Shown here: one piece after another, positions 27,999 through 42,572 of the stretch | Position numbering within the stretch: position 1 is the first letter of the stretch | Layout: each line of letters begins with the position of its first letter | Assembly: GCA_963170055.1 (NCBI GenBank) | Contig: CAUJGJ010000361.1 | Location: 59,940 to 123,939, forward strand | Length of the DNA: 64,000 nt | Direction of reading: 5' to 3' | Source of the DNA: Halisarca cf. caerulea | Taxonomy: Eukaryota; Porifera; Demospongiae; Chondrillida; Halisarcidae | Notes under the pieces: generated by a model | Database searches by the model: none | The model's input: only the letters and a program-made list of their open reading frames with translations | Told to the model about the DNA's origin: nothing | Position numbers and translations under genes: made by a program

Positions 27999-29920
27999 TA
28001 CACCCACAGCTCTTAAGAATCCTCATGTGTTTCCACTGGTAATGTGCGTGGTGCTAGTGTGAAATATTGGCATTAGCACCAGCATATCCAACATTACACA
28101 AATACGCCCACAGCACTTCATAAAGGTCATGTGTGTCCAATTGGAATGTGCGTAGTTTTAGTACCAAATATTGGTATTAACACCAGCATATCCAACATTA
28201 CACAAATACGCCCACAGTAGTTAAGAAACTTTATGTGTGTCCGCTGGGAATGTGCGTGGTTCTAGTGCCAAATATTGGTATTAGCAGCAGCATATCCAAC
28301 ACTACACAAATACGCCCACAGCACTTCAAAAACTTCATGTGTGTCCACTGGGAATGTACGTGGTGCTAGTGTCAAATATTGGTATTAGCACCAGCATATC
28401 CAACACTACACAAATACGCCCACAGCACTTCAAAAAGGTCATGTGTATCAACTGGGAATGTGCGTGGTGCTAGTTCCAAGTATTGGTATTAGCACCAGCA
28501 TATCCAACATTACACAAATACGCCCACAGCACTTCATAAAGGTCATGTGTGTCCAATTGGAATGTGCGTAGTTTTAGTACCAAATATTGGTATTAGCACC
28601 AGCATATCCAACATTACACAAATACGCCCACAGTAGTTAAGAAACTTCATGTGTGTCCACTGGGAATGTGCGTGGTGCTAGTGCGAAATATTGGTATTAG
28701 CACCAGCATAACTAACACTACACAAATACGCCCACAGCACTTCAGAAAGGTCATGTGTATCAACTGGGAATGTGCGTGGTGCTAGTTCCAAGTATTGGTA
28801 TTAGCACCAGGATATCCAACACTACACAAATACGCCCACAGCACTTCAGAAAGGTCATGTGTGTCCACTGGGAATGTGCGTGGTGCTAGTGCCAAATATT
28901 GGTATTTGCACCAACATATCGAACATTACACAAATACGCCCGCAGTAGTTGAGAAACTTCATGTGTGTCCACTGGGAATGTGCTTGGTGCTAGAGCCAAA
29001 TATTGGTATTAGAACCAGCATTTCCAACACTACACAAATATGGCCACAGCACTTCAGAAAGGTCATGTGTGTCCACTGGGAATGAGCGTGGTGCTAGTGC
29101 CAAATATTTGTATTAGCACCAGTATATCAAACACTACACAAATACGCCCGCAGCAGATTAGAAACTTCATGTGTGTCCACTGGGAATGTGCATAGTGCTA
29201 GTGCCAAATATTGGTATTCGCAACAGCATATCCAACACTACAAAAATACGCCCACAGCACTTCAGAAACTTCATGTGTGTCCACTGGGAATGTGCGTGGT
29301 GCTAGTGCCAAATATTGGTATTAGCACCAACATATCCAACATTACACAAATACGCCCACAGCACTTCAAAAAGGTCATGTGTGTCCACTGGGAATGTGTT
29401 GTGGTGCTAGTGCCAAATATTGGTATTAGCACCAGGATATCCAACATTACACAAATACGCCCACAGCACTTCAGAAAGGTCATGTGTGTCCAATTGGAAT
29501 GTGCGTGGTGCTAGTGCCAAATATTGGCATTAGCACCAGCATATCCAACACTTCACAAATACGCCCGCAGCAGATTAGAAACTTCATGTGTGTCCAATGG
29601 GAATGAGCGTGGTGCTAGTGCCAAATATTTGTATTAGCACCAGTATATCAAACACTACACAAATACGCCCGCAGCAGATTAGAAACTTCATGTGTGTCCA
29701 CTGGGAATGTGCATGGTGCTAGTGCCAAATATTGGTATTCGCAACAGCATATCCAGCACTACACAAATACGCCCACAGCAGTTTAGAAACTTCATGTGTG
29801 TCCACTGGGAATGTGCGTGTTGCTAGTGTGAATTATTGATATTAGCACCAGCATATCCAACACTCCACAAATATGTTCACAGGACTTCAGGAACTTCATG
29901 TGTGTCTGCTGGGAATGTTT

Positions 29921-29979
29921 GTAGGGGTTAGGGCTAGGGTTAGGGTTAGGATCAGTGTTAGGGTTATCCTAAGGTAACC
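29921..29979 (+). repeat. TTAGGG-like cassette 4
   Basis: Copy of cassette 2 carried by the 7,167-bp block duplication (exact offset 7,167). Confidence 0.9.
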
Positions 29980-32149
29980 TTTTGCAAAATATTGGTCTTA
30001 ACACCACCATATTTAAAACTACACAGATATTCCCGTAACACTTCAGAAAATTCATGTTAGGGAATACGCGTGGTGCTAGTGCCAAATATCGGTATTACCA
30101 CCAGCATATCCAACACTACACAAATACGTCCGCAGCACTTCAGAAACTTCATGTGTGTCCACTGGGAATGTGCGTGGTGCTAGTGTCAAATATTGGTATT
30201 AGCACCAGCATATCCAACACTACACAAATATGTTCACAGGACTTCTGGAACTTCATGTGTGTCTACTGGGAATGTGCGTGGTGCTAGTGTCAAATATTGG
30301 TATTAGCACCAGCATATCCAACACTACACAAATACGCCCGCAGCAGATTAGAAACTTCATGTATGTCCACTGGGAATGTGCGTGGTGCTAGTGCCAAATA
30401 TTGGTATTAGCACTTGCATATCTAACACTACTCAAATACGCCCACAGCACTTCAGAAAGGTCATGTGTATCAACTGGGAATGTGCGTGTTGCTAGTTCTA
30501 AGTATTGGTATTAGCACCAGGATATCCAACACTACACAAATACGCCCACAGCACTTCAGAAAGGTCATGTGTGTCCAATTGGAATGTGCGTGGTTCTAGT
30601 GCCAAATATTGGTATTAGAACCAGCATATCCAACACTACACAAATACGCCCACAGCACTTCAGAATGGTCATGTGTGTCCACTGGGAATGTGCGTGGTGC
30701 TAGTGCCAAATATTGGTATTCGCACCAACATATCGAACATTACACAAATACGCCCACAGTAGTTGAGAAACTTCATGTGTGTCCACTGGGAATGTGCTTG
30801 GTGCTAGTGACAAATATTGGTATTAGAACATGCATATCCAACACTACACAAATACGCCAACAGCACTTCAGAAAGGTCATGTGTGTCCACTGGGAATGTG
30901 CGTGGTGCTAGTGCCAAATATTGGTATTAGAACCAACATATCCAACATTACACAAATACGTCCACAGTAGTTAAGAAACTTCATGTTTGTCCACTGGGAA
31001 TGTGCGTGATGCTAGTGCCAAATATTGGTATTAGCAACAGCATATCCAACACTACACAAATACGCCCAAAGCACTTCACAAACTTCATGTGTGTCCCCTG
31101 GGAATGTGCGTGGTGCTAGTGACAAATATTGGTATTAGCACCAGCATATCCAACACTACACAAATACGCCCACAGCACTTCACCAACTTCATGTGTTTCC
31201 ACTGAGAATGTGCGTGGTTCTAGTGCCAAATATTGGTATTAGTACCAGCATATCCAACACTACACAAATACGCCCACAGCAGTTTAGAAACTTCATGTGT
31301 TTCCTCTGGGAATGTGCGTGGTGCTATTGCCAAATATTGGTATTAGTACCAGCATATCCAACACTACACAAATACGTCCGCAGCATATAAGAAACTGCAT
31401 GTGTGTCCACTTGGAATGTGCGTGGTGCTAGTGACAAATATTGGTATTAGCACCAGCATATCCAACACTACACAAATACGTTCACAGGACTTCAGGAACT
31501 TCATGTGTGTCTACTGGGAATGTGCATGGTGCTAGTGACAAATATTGGTATTAGCACCAGCATATCCAACACTACACAAATACGCCCGCAGCAGATTAGA
31601 AACTTCATGTGTGTCCACTGGGAATGAGCGTGGTGCTAGTGCCAAATATTTATATTAGCACCAGTATATCAAACACTACACAAATACGCCCGCAGCAGAT
31701 TAGAAACTTCATGTGTGTCCACTGGGAATGTTAATGGTGCTAGTGCCAAATATTGGTATTAGCAACAGCATATCCAGCACTACACAAATACGCCCACAGC
31801 AGTTTAGAAACTTCATGTGTGTCCACTGGGAATGTGCGTGTTGCTAGTGTGAAATATTGATATTAGCACCAGCATATCCAATACTCCACAAATACGTTCA
31901 CAGGACTTCAGGAACTTCATGTGTTTCCACTTGGAATGTGCGTGGTGCTAGTGTGAAATATTGATATTAGTACCAGCATATCCAGCACTACACAAATACG
32001 CCCACAGCAGTTTAGAAACTTCATGTGTGTCTACTGGGAATGTGCGTGGTGCTAGTGTGAAATATTGATATTAGTACCAGCATATCCAGCACTACACAAA
32101 TATGTTCACAAGACTTCAGGAACTTCATGTGTGTCTGCTGGGAATGTTT

Positions 32150-32208
32150 GTAGGGGTTAGGGCTAGGGTTAGGGTTAGGATCAGTGTTAGGGTTATCCTA
32201 AGGTAACC
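32150..32208 (+). repeat. TTAGGG-like cassette 5
   Basis: Copy of cassette 3 carried by the 7,167-bp block duplication; ATATGAGGG subfamily. Confidence 0.9.
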
Positions 32209-33755
32209 TTTTGCAAAATATTGGTCTTAACACCACCATATTTAAAACTACACAGATATGCCCGCAACACTTCAGAAAATTCATATGAGGGAATACGCGT
32301 GGTGCTAGTGCCAAATATTGGTATTAGCACCAGCATATCCAACACTACACAAATACGCCCACAGCACTTCAGAAAAGTCATGTGTGTCCTCTGGGAATGT
32401 GCGTGGTGCTAGTGCCAAATATTGATATTAGCACCAGCATATCCAACATTACACAAATAAGCCCATAGTAGTTAAGAAACTTCATGTGTGTCTACTGGGA
32501 ATGTGCGTGGTGCTAGTGCCAAATATTGGTATTAGCACCAGCATATCTAACACTACACAAATACGCCCACAGCACTTCAGAAAGGTCATGTGTATCAACT
32601 GGGAATGTGCGTGGTGCTAGTTCCAAGTATTGGTATTAGCACCAGGATATCCAACACTACACAAATACGCCCACAGCTCTTCAGAAAGGTCATGTGTGTC
32701 CACTGGGAATGTGCGTGGTGCTAGTGCCAAATATTGGTATTTGCACCAACATATCGAACATTACACAAATACGCCCACAGTAGTTGAGAAACTTCATGTG
32801 TGTCCACTGGGAATGTGCTTGGTGCTAGTGCCAAATATTGGTATTAGAACATGCATATCCAACACTACACAAATATGGCCACAGCACTTCAGAAAGGTCA
32901 TGTGTGTCCACTGGGAATGTGCGTGGTGCTAGTGCCAAATATTGGTATTAGAACCAACATATCCAACATTACACAAATACGTCCACAGTAGTTAAGAAAC
33001 TTCATGTTTGTCCACTGGGAATGTGCGTGATGCTAGTGCCAAATATTGGTATTAGCAACAGTATATCCAACACTACAAAAATACGCCCACAGCACTTCAG
33101 AAACTTCATGTGTGTCCACTGGGAATGTGCGTGGTGCTAGTGCCAAATATTGGTATTAGCACCAACATATCCAACATTACACAAATACGCCCACAGCACT
33201 TCAAAAAGGTCATGTGTGTCCACTGGGAATGTGTTGTGGTGCTAGTGCCAAATATTGGTATTAGCACCAGGATATCCAACATTACACAAATACGCCCACA
33301 GCACTTCAGAAAGGTCATGTGTGTCCAATTGGAATGTGCGTGGTGCTAGTGCCAAATATTGGTATTAGCACCAGCATGTCCAACACTTCACAAATACGCC
33401 CGCAGCAGATTAGAAACTTCATGTGTGTCCAATGGGAATGAGCGTGGTGCTAGTGCCAAATATTTGTATTAGCACCAGTATATCAAACACTACACAAATA
33501 CGCCCGCAGCAGATTAGAAACTTCATGTGTGTCCACTGGGAATGTGCATGGTGCTAGTGCCAAATATTGGTATTCGCAACAGCATATCCAGCACTACACA
33601 AATACGCCCACAGCAGTTTAGAAACTTCATGTGTGTCCACTGGGAATGTGCGTGTTGCTAGTGTGAATTATTGATATTAGCACCAGCATATCCAACACTC
33701 CACAAATATGTTCACAGGACTTCAGGAACTTCATGTGTGTCTGCTGGGAATGTTT

Positions 33756-33814
33756 GTAGGGGTTAGGGCTAGGGTTAGGGTTTGGATCAGTGTTAGGGTT
33801 ATCCTAAGGTAACC
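33756..33814 (+). repeat. TTAGGG-like cassette 6
   Basis: One substitution relative to the canonical cassette (GGGTTTGGATCAG for GGGTTAGGATCAG). Lies just beyond the end of the second 7,167-bp block. Confidence 0.9.
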
Positions 33815-35465
33815 TTTTGCAAAATATTGGTCTTAACACCACCATATTTAAAACTACACAGATATTCCCGTAACACTTCAGAAAATTCATGTTAGGGAAT
33901 ACGCGTGGTGCTAGTGCCAAATATCGGTATTAGCACCAGCATATCCAACACTACACAAATACGTCCGCAGCACTTCAGAAACTTCATGTGTGTCCACTGG
34001 GAATGTGCGTGGTGCTAGTGTCAAATATTGGTATTAGCACCAGCATATCCAACACTACACAAATATGTTCACAGGACTTCTGGAACTTCATGTGTGTCTA
34101 CTGGGAATGTGCGTGGTGCTAGTGTCAAATATTGGTATTAGCACCAGCATATCCAACACTACACAAATACGCCCGCAGCAGATTAGAAACTTCATGTATG
34201 TCCACTGGGAATGTGCGTGGTGCTAGTGCCAAATATTGGAATTAGCACCAGCATATCTAACACTACACAAATACGCCCACAGCACTTCAGAAAGGTCATG
34301 TGTATCAACTGGAAATGTGCGTGTTGCTAGTTCTAAGTATTCGTATTAGCACCAGGATATCCAACACTACACAAATACGCCCACAGCACTTCAGAAAGGT
34401 CATGTGTGTCCAATTGGAATGTGCGTGGTTCTAGTGCCAGATATTGGTATTAGAACCAGCATATCCAACACTACACAAATACGCCCACAGCACTTCAGAA
34501 TGGTCATGTGTGTCCACTGGGAATGTGCGTGGTGCTAGTGCCAAATATTGGTATTTGCACCAACATATCGAACATTACACAAATACGCCCACAGTAGTTG
34601 AGAAACTTCATGTGTGTCCACTGGGAATGTGCTTGGTGCTAGTGCCAAATATTGGTATTAGAACATGCATATCCAACACTACACAAATACGCCCACAGCA
34701 CTTCAGAAAGGTCATGTGTGTCCACTGGGAATGTGCGTGGTGCTAGTGCCAAATATTGGTATTAGAACCAACATATCCAACATTACACAAATACGTCCAC
34801 AGTAGTTAAGAAACTTCATGTTTGTCCACTGGGAATGTGCGTGATGCTAGTGCCAAATATTGGTATTAGCAACAGCATATCCAACACTACACAAATACGC
34901 CCACAGCACTTATGAAACTTCATGTGTGTCCACTGGGAATGTGCGTGGTGCTAGTGCCAAATATTGGTATTAGCACCAACATATCCAACATTACACAAAT
35001 ACGCCCACAGCACTTCAAAAAGGTCATGTGTGTCCACTGGGAAAGTGTTGTGGTGCTAGTGCCAAATATTGGTATTAGCACCAGGATATCCAACATTACA
35101 CAAATACGCCCACAGCACTTCAGAAAGGTCATGTGTGTCCAATTGGAATGTGCGTGGTGCTAGTGCCAAATATTGGTATTAGCACCAGCATATCCAACAC
35201 TTCACAAATACGCCCGCAGCAGATTAGAAACTTCATGTGTGTCCACTGGGAATGTGCATGGTGCTAGTGCCAAATATTGGTATTCGCAACAGCATATCCA
35301 GCACTACACAAATACGCCCACAGCAGTTTAGAAACTTCATGTGTGTCCACTGGGAATGTGCGTGTTGCTAGTGTGAATTATTGATATTAGCACCAGCATA
35401 TCCAACACTCCACAAATATGTTCACAGGACTTCAGGAACTTCATGTGTGTCTGCTGGGAATGTTT

Positions 35466-35524
35466 GTAGGGGTTAGGGCTAGGGTTAGGGTTAGGATCAG
35501 TGTTAGGGTTATCCTAAGTTAACC
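35466..35524 (+). repeat. TTAGGG-like cassette 7
   Basis: Carries CCTAAGTTAACC in place of CCTAAGGTAACC; the following monomer has GCAACACTTCAGAAAGGTC, unlike other copies. Confidence 0.9.
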
Positions 35525-36446
35525 TTTTGCAAAATATTGGTCTTAACACCACCATATTTAAAACTACACAGATATTCCCGCAACACTTCAGAAAGGTCAT
35601 GTTAGGGAATACGCGTGGTGCTAGTGCCAAATATCGGTATTAGCACCAGCATATCCAACACTACACAAATACGTCCGCAGCACTTCAGAAACTTCATGTG
35701 TGTCCACTGGGAATGTGCGTGGTGCTAGTGTCAAATATTGGTATTAGCACCAGCATATCCAACACTACACAAATACGTTCACAGGACTTCAGGAACTTCA
35801 TGTGTGTCTACTGGGAATGTGCGTGGTGCTAGTGACAAATATTGGTATTAGCACCAGCATATCCAACACTACACAAATACGCCCGCAGCAGATTAGAAAC
35901 TTCATGTATGTCCACTGGGAATGTGCGTGGTGCTAGTGCCAAATATTTGTATTAGCACCAGTATATCAAACACTACACAAATACGCCCGCAGCAGATTAG
36001 AAACTTCATGTGTGTCCACTGGGAATGTGCATGGTGCTAGTGCCAAATATTGGTATTAGCAACAGCATATCCAACACTACACAAATACGCCCACAGCAGT
36101 TTAGAAACTTCATGTGTGTCCACTGGGAATGTGCGTGTTGCTAGTGTGAAATATTGATATTAGCACCAGCATATCCAACACTCCACAAATACGTTCACAG
36201 GACTTCAGGAACTTCATGTGTTTCCACTGGGAATGTGCGTGGTGCTAGTTGTAAATAATGATATTAGCACCAGCATATCCAGCACTACACATATACACCC
36301 ACAGCAGTTTAGAAACTTCATGTGTGTCCACTGGGAATGTGCGTGTTGCTAGTGTGAATTATTGATATTAGCACCAGCATATCCAACACTCCACAAATAT
36401 GTTCACAGGACTTCAGGAACTTCATGTGTGTCTGCTGGGAATGTTT

Positions 36447-36505
36447 GTAGGGGTTAGGGCTAGGGTTAGGGTTAGGATCAGTGTTAGGGTTATCCTAAGG
36501 TAACC
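36447..36505 (+). repeat. TTAGGG-like cassette 8
   Basis: Canonical. Sits 981 bp after cassette 7, the same spacing as cassettes 10 and 11, because both pairs lie in the 6,067-bp-offset duplication. Confidence 0.9.
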
Positions 36506-38573
36506 TTTTGCAAAATATTGGTCTTAACACCACCATATTTAAAACTACACAGATATTCCCGCAACACTTCAGAAAATTCATGTTAGGGAATACGCGTGGT
36601 GCTAGTGCCAAATATCGGTATTAGCACCAGCATATCCAACACTACACAAATACGTCCGCAGCACTTCAGAAACTTCATTTGTGTCCACTGGGAATGTGCG
36701 TGGTGCTAGTGCCAAATATTGGTATTAGCACCAGCATATCCAACACTACACAAATACGTTCACAGGACTTCAGGAACTTCATGTGTGTCTACTGGGAATG
36801 TGCGTGGTGCTAGTGACAAATATTGGTATTAGCACCAACATATCCAACATTACACAAATACGCCCACAGCACTTCAAAAAGGTCATGTGTGTCCACTGGG
36901 AAAGTGTTGTGGTGCTAGTGCCAAATATTGGTATTAGCACCAGCATATCCAACACTCCACAAATACGTTCACAGGACTTCAGGAACTTCATGTGTTTCCA
37001 CTGGGAATGTGCGTGGTGCTAGTGTGAAATATTGATATTAGCACCAGCATATCCAACACTACACAAATACGCCCACAGCACTTCAAAAAGGTCATGTGTA
37101 TCAACTGGGAATGTGCGTGGTGCTAGTTCCAAGTATTGGTATTAGCACCAGCATATCCAACAATACACAAATACGCCCACAGCACTTCATAAAGGTCATG
37201 TGTGTCCAATTGGAATGTGCGTAGTTTTAGTACCAAATATTGGTATTAGCATCAGCATATCCAACATTACACAAATACGCCCACAGTAGTTAAGAAACTT
37301 CATGTGTGTCCACTGGGAATGTGCGTGGTGCTAGTGCGAAATATTGGTATTAGCACCAGCATATCTAACACTACACAAATACGCCCACAGCACTTCAGAA
37401 AGGTCATGTGTATCAACTGGGAATGTGCGTGGTGCTAGTTCCAAGTATTGGTATTAGCACCAGGATATCCAACACTACACAAATACGCCCACAGCACTTC
37501 AGAAAGGTCATGTGTGTCCACTGGGAATGTGCGTGGTGCTAGTGCCAAATATTGGTATTTGCACCAACATATCGAACATTACACAAATACGCCCACAGTA
37601 GTTGAGAAACTTCATGTGTGTCCACTGGGAATGTGCTTGGTGCTAGTGCCAAATATTGGTATTAGAACCAGCATATCCAACACTACACAAATACGCCCAC
37701 AGCACTTCAGAAAGGTCATGTGTGTCCACTTGGAATGTGCGTGGTGCTAGTGTCAAATATTGGTATTAGAACCAACATATCCAACATTACACAAATACGT
37801 CCACAGTAGTTAAGAAACTTCATGTTTGTCCACTGGGAATGTGCGTGATGCTAGTGCCAAATATTGGTATTAGCAACAGCATATCCAACACTACAAAAAT
37901 ACGCCCACAGCACTTCAGAAACTTCATGTGTGTCCACTGGGAATGTGCGTGGTGCTAGTGCCAAATATTGGTATTAGCACCAACATATCCAACATTACAC
38001 AAATACGCCCACAGCACTTCAAAAAGGTCATGTGTGTCCACTGGGAATGTGTTGTGGTGCTAGTGCCAAATATTGGTATTAGCACCAGGATATCCAACAT
38101 TACACAAATACGCCCACAGCACTTCAGAAAGGTCATGTGTGTCCAATTGGAATGTGCGTGGTGCTAGTGCCAAATATTGGTATTAGCACCAGCATATCCA
38201 ACACTTCACAAATACGCCCGCAGCAGATTAGAAACTTCATGTGTGTCCAATGGGAATGAGCGTGGTGCTAGTGCCAAATATTTGTATTAGCACCAGTATA
38301 TCAAACACTACACAAATACGCCCGCAGCAGATTAGAAACTTCATGTGTGTCCACTGGGAATGTGCATGGTGCTAGTGCCAAATATTGGTATTCGCAACAG
38401 CATATCCAGCACTACACAAATACGCCCACAGCAGTTTAGAAACTTCATGTGTGTCCACTGGGAATGTGCGTGTTGCTAGTGTGAATTATTGATATTAGCA
38501 CCAGCATATCCAACACTCCACAAATATGTTCACAGGACTTCAGGAACTTCATGTGTGTCTGCTGGGAATGTTT

Positions 38574-38632
38574 GTAGGGGTTAGGGCTAGGGATAGGGTT
38601 AGGATCAGTGTTAGGGTTATCCTAAGGCAACC
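38574..38632 (+). repeat. TTAGGG-like cassette 9
   Basis: Two substitutions: CTAGGGATAGGG for CTAGGGTTAGGG, and AAGGCAACC for AAGGTAACC. The surrounding block matches 28.4-30.2 kb at an offset of 8,653 bp. Confidence 0.9.
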
Positions 38633-41532
38633 TTTTGCAAAATATTGGTCTTAACACCACCATATTTAAAACTACACAGATATTCCCGTAACACTTCAGA
38701 AAATTCATGTTAGGGAATACGCGTGGTGCTAGTGCCAAATATCGGTATTACCACCAGCATATCCAACACTACACAAATACGTCCGCAGCACTTCAGAAAC
38801 TTCATGTGTGTCCACTGGGAATGTGCGTGGTGCTAGTGTCAAATATTGGTATTAGCACCAGCATATCCAACACTACACAAATATGTTCACAGGACTTCTG
38901 GAACTTCATGTGTGTCTACTGGGAATGTGCGTGGTGCTAGTGCCAAATATTGGTATTAGCACCAGCATATCCAACAATACACAAATACGCCCGCAGCAGA
39001 TTAGAAACTTCATGTATGTCCACTGGGAATGTGCGTGGTGCTAGTGCCAAATATTGGTATTAGCACCAGCATATCTAACACTACACAAATACGCCCACAG
39101 CACTTCAGAAAGGTCATGTGTATCAACTGGGAATGTGCGTGTTGCTAGTTCTAAGTATTGGTATTAGCACCAGGATATCCAACACTACACAAATACGCCC
39201 ACAGCACTTCAGAAAGGTCATGTGTGTCCAATTGGAATGTGCGTGGTTCTAGTGCCAAATATTGGTATTAGAACCAGCATATCCAACACTACACAAATAC
39301 GCCCACAGCACTTCAGAAAGGTCATGTGTATCAACTGGGAATGTGCGTGTTGCTAGTTCTAAGTATTGGTATTAGCACCAGGATATCCAACACTACACAA
39401 ATACGCCCACAGCACTTCAGAAAGGTCATGTGTGTCCAATTGGAATGTGCGTGGTTCTAGTGCCAGATATTGGTATTAGAACCAGCATATCCAACACTAC
39501 ACAAATACGCCCACAGCACTTCAGAAAGGTCATGTGTGTCCACTGGGAATGTGCGTGGTGCTAGTGCCAAATATTGGTATTTGCACCAACATATCGAACA
39601 TTACACAAATACGCCCACAGTAGTTGAGAAACTTCATGTGTGTCCACTGGGAATGTGCTTGGTGCTAGTGCCAAATATTGGTATTAGAACATGCATATCC
39701 AACACTACACAAATACGCCCACAGCACTTCAGAAAGGTCATGTGTGTCCACTGGGAATGTGCGTGGTGCTAGTGCCAAATATTGGTATTAGAACCAACAT
39801 ATCCAACATTACACAAATATGTCCACAGTAGTTAAGAAACTTCATGTTTGTCCACTGGGAATGTGCGTGATGCTAGTGCCAAATATTGGTATTAGCAACA
39901 GCATATCCAACACTACACAAATACGCCCACAGCACTTATGAAACTTCATGTGTGTCCACTGGGAATGTGCGTGGTGTTAGTGCCAAATATTGGTATTAGC
40001 ACCAACATATCCAACATTACACAAATACGCCCACAGCACTTCAAAAAGGTCATGTGTGTCCACTGGGAAAGTGTTGTGGTGCTAGTGCCAAATATTGGTA
40101 TTAGCACCAGGATATCCAACATTACACAAATACGCCCACAGCACTTCAGAAAGGTCATGTGTGTCCAATTGGAATGTGCGTGGTTCTAGTGCCAAATATT
40201 GGTATTAGAACCAGCATATCCAACACTACACAAATACGCCCACAGCACTTCAGAAAGGTCATGTGTATCAACTGGGAATGTGCGTGTTGCTAGTTCTAAG
40301 TATTGGTATTAGCACCAGGATATCCAACACTACACAAATACGCCCACAGCACTTCAGAAAGGTCATATGTGTCCAATTGGAATGTGCGTGGTTCTAGTGC
40401 CAGATATTGGTATTAGAACCAGCATATCCAACACTACACAAATACGCCCACAGCACTTCAGAAAGGTCATGTGTGTCCACTGGGAATGTGCGTGGTGCTA
40501 GTGCCAAATATTGGTATTTGCACCAACATATCGAACATTACACAAATACGCCCACAGTAGTTGAGAAACTTCATGTGTGTCCACTGGGAATGTGCTTGGT
40601 GCTAGTGCCAAATATTGGTATTAGAACATGCATATCCAACACTACACAAATACGCCCACAGCACTTCAGAAAGGTCATGTGTGTCCACTGGGAATGTGCG
40701 TGGTGCTAGTGCCAAATATTGGTATTAGAACCAACATATCCAACATTACACAAATATGTCCACAGTAGTTAAGAAACTTCATGTTTGTCCACTGGGAATG
40801 TGCGTGATGCTAGTGCCAAATATTGGTATTAGCAACAGCATATCCAACACTACACAAATACGCCCACAGCACTTATGAAACTTCATGTGTGTCCACTGGG
40901 AATGTGCGTGGTGTTAGTGCCAAATATTGGTATTAGCACCAACATATCCAACATTACACAAATACGCCCACAGCACTTCAAAAAGGTCATGTGTGTCCAC
41001 TAGGAAAGTGTTGTGGTGCTAGTGCCAAATATTGGTATTAGCACCAGGATATCCAACATTACACAAATACGCCCACAGCACTTCAGAAAGGTCATGTGTG
41101 TCCAATTGGAATGTGCGTGGTGCTAGTGCCAAATATTGGTATTAGCACCAGCATATCCAACACTTCACAAATACGCCCGCAGCAGATTAGAAACTTCATG
41201 TGTGTCCACTGGGAATGAGCGTGGTGCTAGTGCCAAATATTTGTATTAGCACCAGTATATCAAACACTACACAAATACTCCCGCAGCAGATTAGAAACTT
41301 CATGTGTGTCCACTGGGAATGTGCATGGTGCTAGTGCCAAATATTGGTATTCGCAACAGCATATCCAGCACTACACAAATACGCCCACAGCAGTTTAGAA
41401 ACTTCATGTGTGTCCACTGGGAATGTGCGTGTTGCTAGTGTGAATTATTGATATTAGCACCAGCATATCCAACACTCCACAAATATGTTCACAGGACTTC
41501 AGGAACTTCATGTGTGTCTGCTGGGAATGTTT

Positions 41533-41591
41533 GTAGGGGTTAGGGCTAGGGTTAGGGTTAGGATCAGTGTTAGGGTTATCCTAAGGTAACC
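41533..41591 (+). repeat. TTAGGG-like cassette 10
   Basis: Canonical; partner of cassette 7 at offset 6,067. Confidence 0.9.
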
Positions 41592-42513
41592 TTTTGCAAA
41601 ATATTGGTCTTAACACCACCATATTTAAAACTACACAGATATTCCCGCAACACTTCAGAAAATTCATGTTAGGGAATACGCGTGGTGCTAGTGCCAAATA
41701 TCGGTATTAGCACCAGCATATCCAACACTACACAAATACGTCCGCAGCACTTCAGAAACTTCATGTGTGTCCACTGGGAATGTGCGTGGTGCTAGTGTCA
41801 AATATTGGTATTAGTACCAGCATATCCAACACTACACAAATACGTTCACAGGACTTCAGGAACTTCATGTGTGTCTACTGGGAATGTGCGTGGTGCTAGT
41901 GACAAATATTGGTATTAGCACCAGCATATCCAACACTACACAAATACGCCCGCAGCAGATTAGAAACTTCATGTATGTCCACTGGGAATGTGCGTGGTGC
42001 TAGTGCCAAATATTTGTATTAGCACCAGTATATCAAACACTACACAAATACGCCCGCAGCAGATTAGAAACTTCATGTGTGTCCACTGGGAATGTGCATG
42101 GTGCTAGTGCCAAATATTGGTATTAGCAACAGCATATCCAACACTACACAAATACGCCCACAGCAGTTTAGAAACTTCATGTGTGTCCACTGGCAATGTG
42201 CGTGTTGCTAGTGTGAAATATTGATATTAGCACCAGCATATCCAACACTCCACAAATACGTTCACAGGACTTCAGGAACTTCATGTGTTTCCACTGGGAA
42301 TGTGCGTGGTGCTAGTTGTAAATAATGATATTAGCACCAGCATATCCAGCACTACACATATACACCCACAGCAGGTTAGAAACTTCATGTGTGTCCACTG
42401 GGAATGTGCGTGTTGCTAGTGTGAATTATTGATATTAGCACCAGCATATCCAACACTCCACAAATATGTTCACAGGACTTCAGGAACTTCATGTGTGTCT
42501 GCTGGGAATGTTT

Positions 42514-42572
42514 GTAGGGGTTAGGGCTAGGGTTAGGGTTAGGATCAGTGTTAGGGTTATCCTAAGGTAACC
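42514..42572 (+). repeat. TTAGGG-like cassette 11
   Basis: Canonical; partner of cassette 8 at offset 6,067. Confidence 0.9.

Larger units (their letters stand above)
27362..33648. repeat. 7,167-bp-offset duplication, copy 2 (contains MITE)
   Basis: Second copy of the block. The 880 bp between the two copies (26,482-27,361) match 43,953-44,832, the part of the array that still has the empty MITE site, which suggests this copy retains the original left flank of the insertion. Confidence 0.88.
35205..36836. repeat. 6,067-bp-offset duplication, copy 1
   Basis: Contains cassettes 7 and 8 and matches ~41,272-42,903. The shared odd monomer TAGTTGTAAATAATG followed by CACATATACACCCAC is diagnostic. 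Confidence 0.8.
34262..41117. repeat. Interlocked duplications at 5,026 and 937 bp
   Basis: Bases ~34,262-35,153 match ~39,288-40,179 (offset 5,026). The segment ~39,160-40,096 is then repeated in tandem at ~40,097-41,117 (offset 937, nine monomers plus one base). Shared markers are GCCAGATATTGG, GAACATGCATATCC, CACTTATGAAAC and GGGAAAGTGTTGTGG. Confidence 0.75.
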
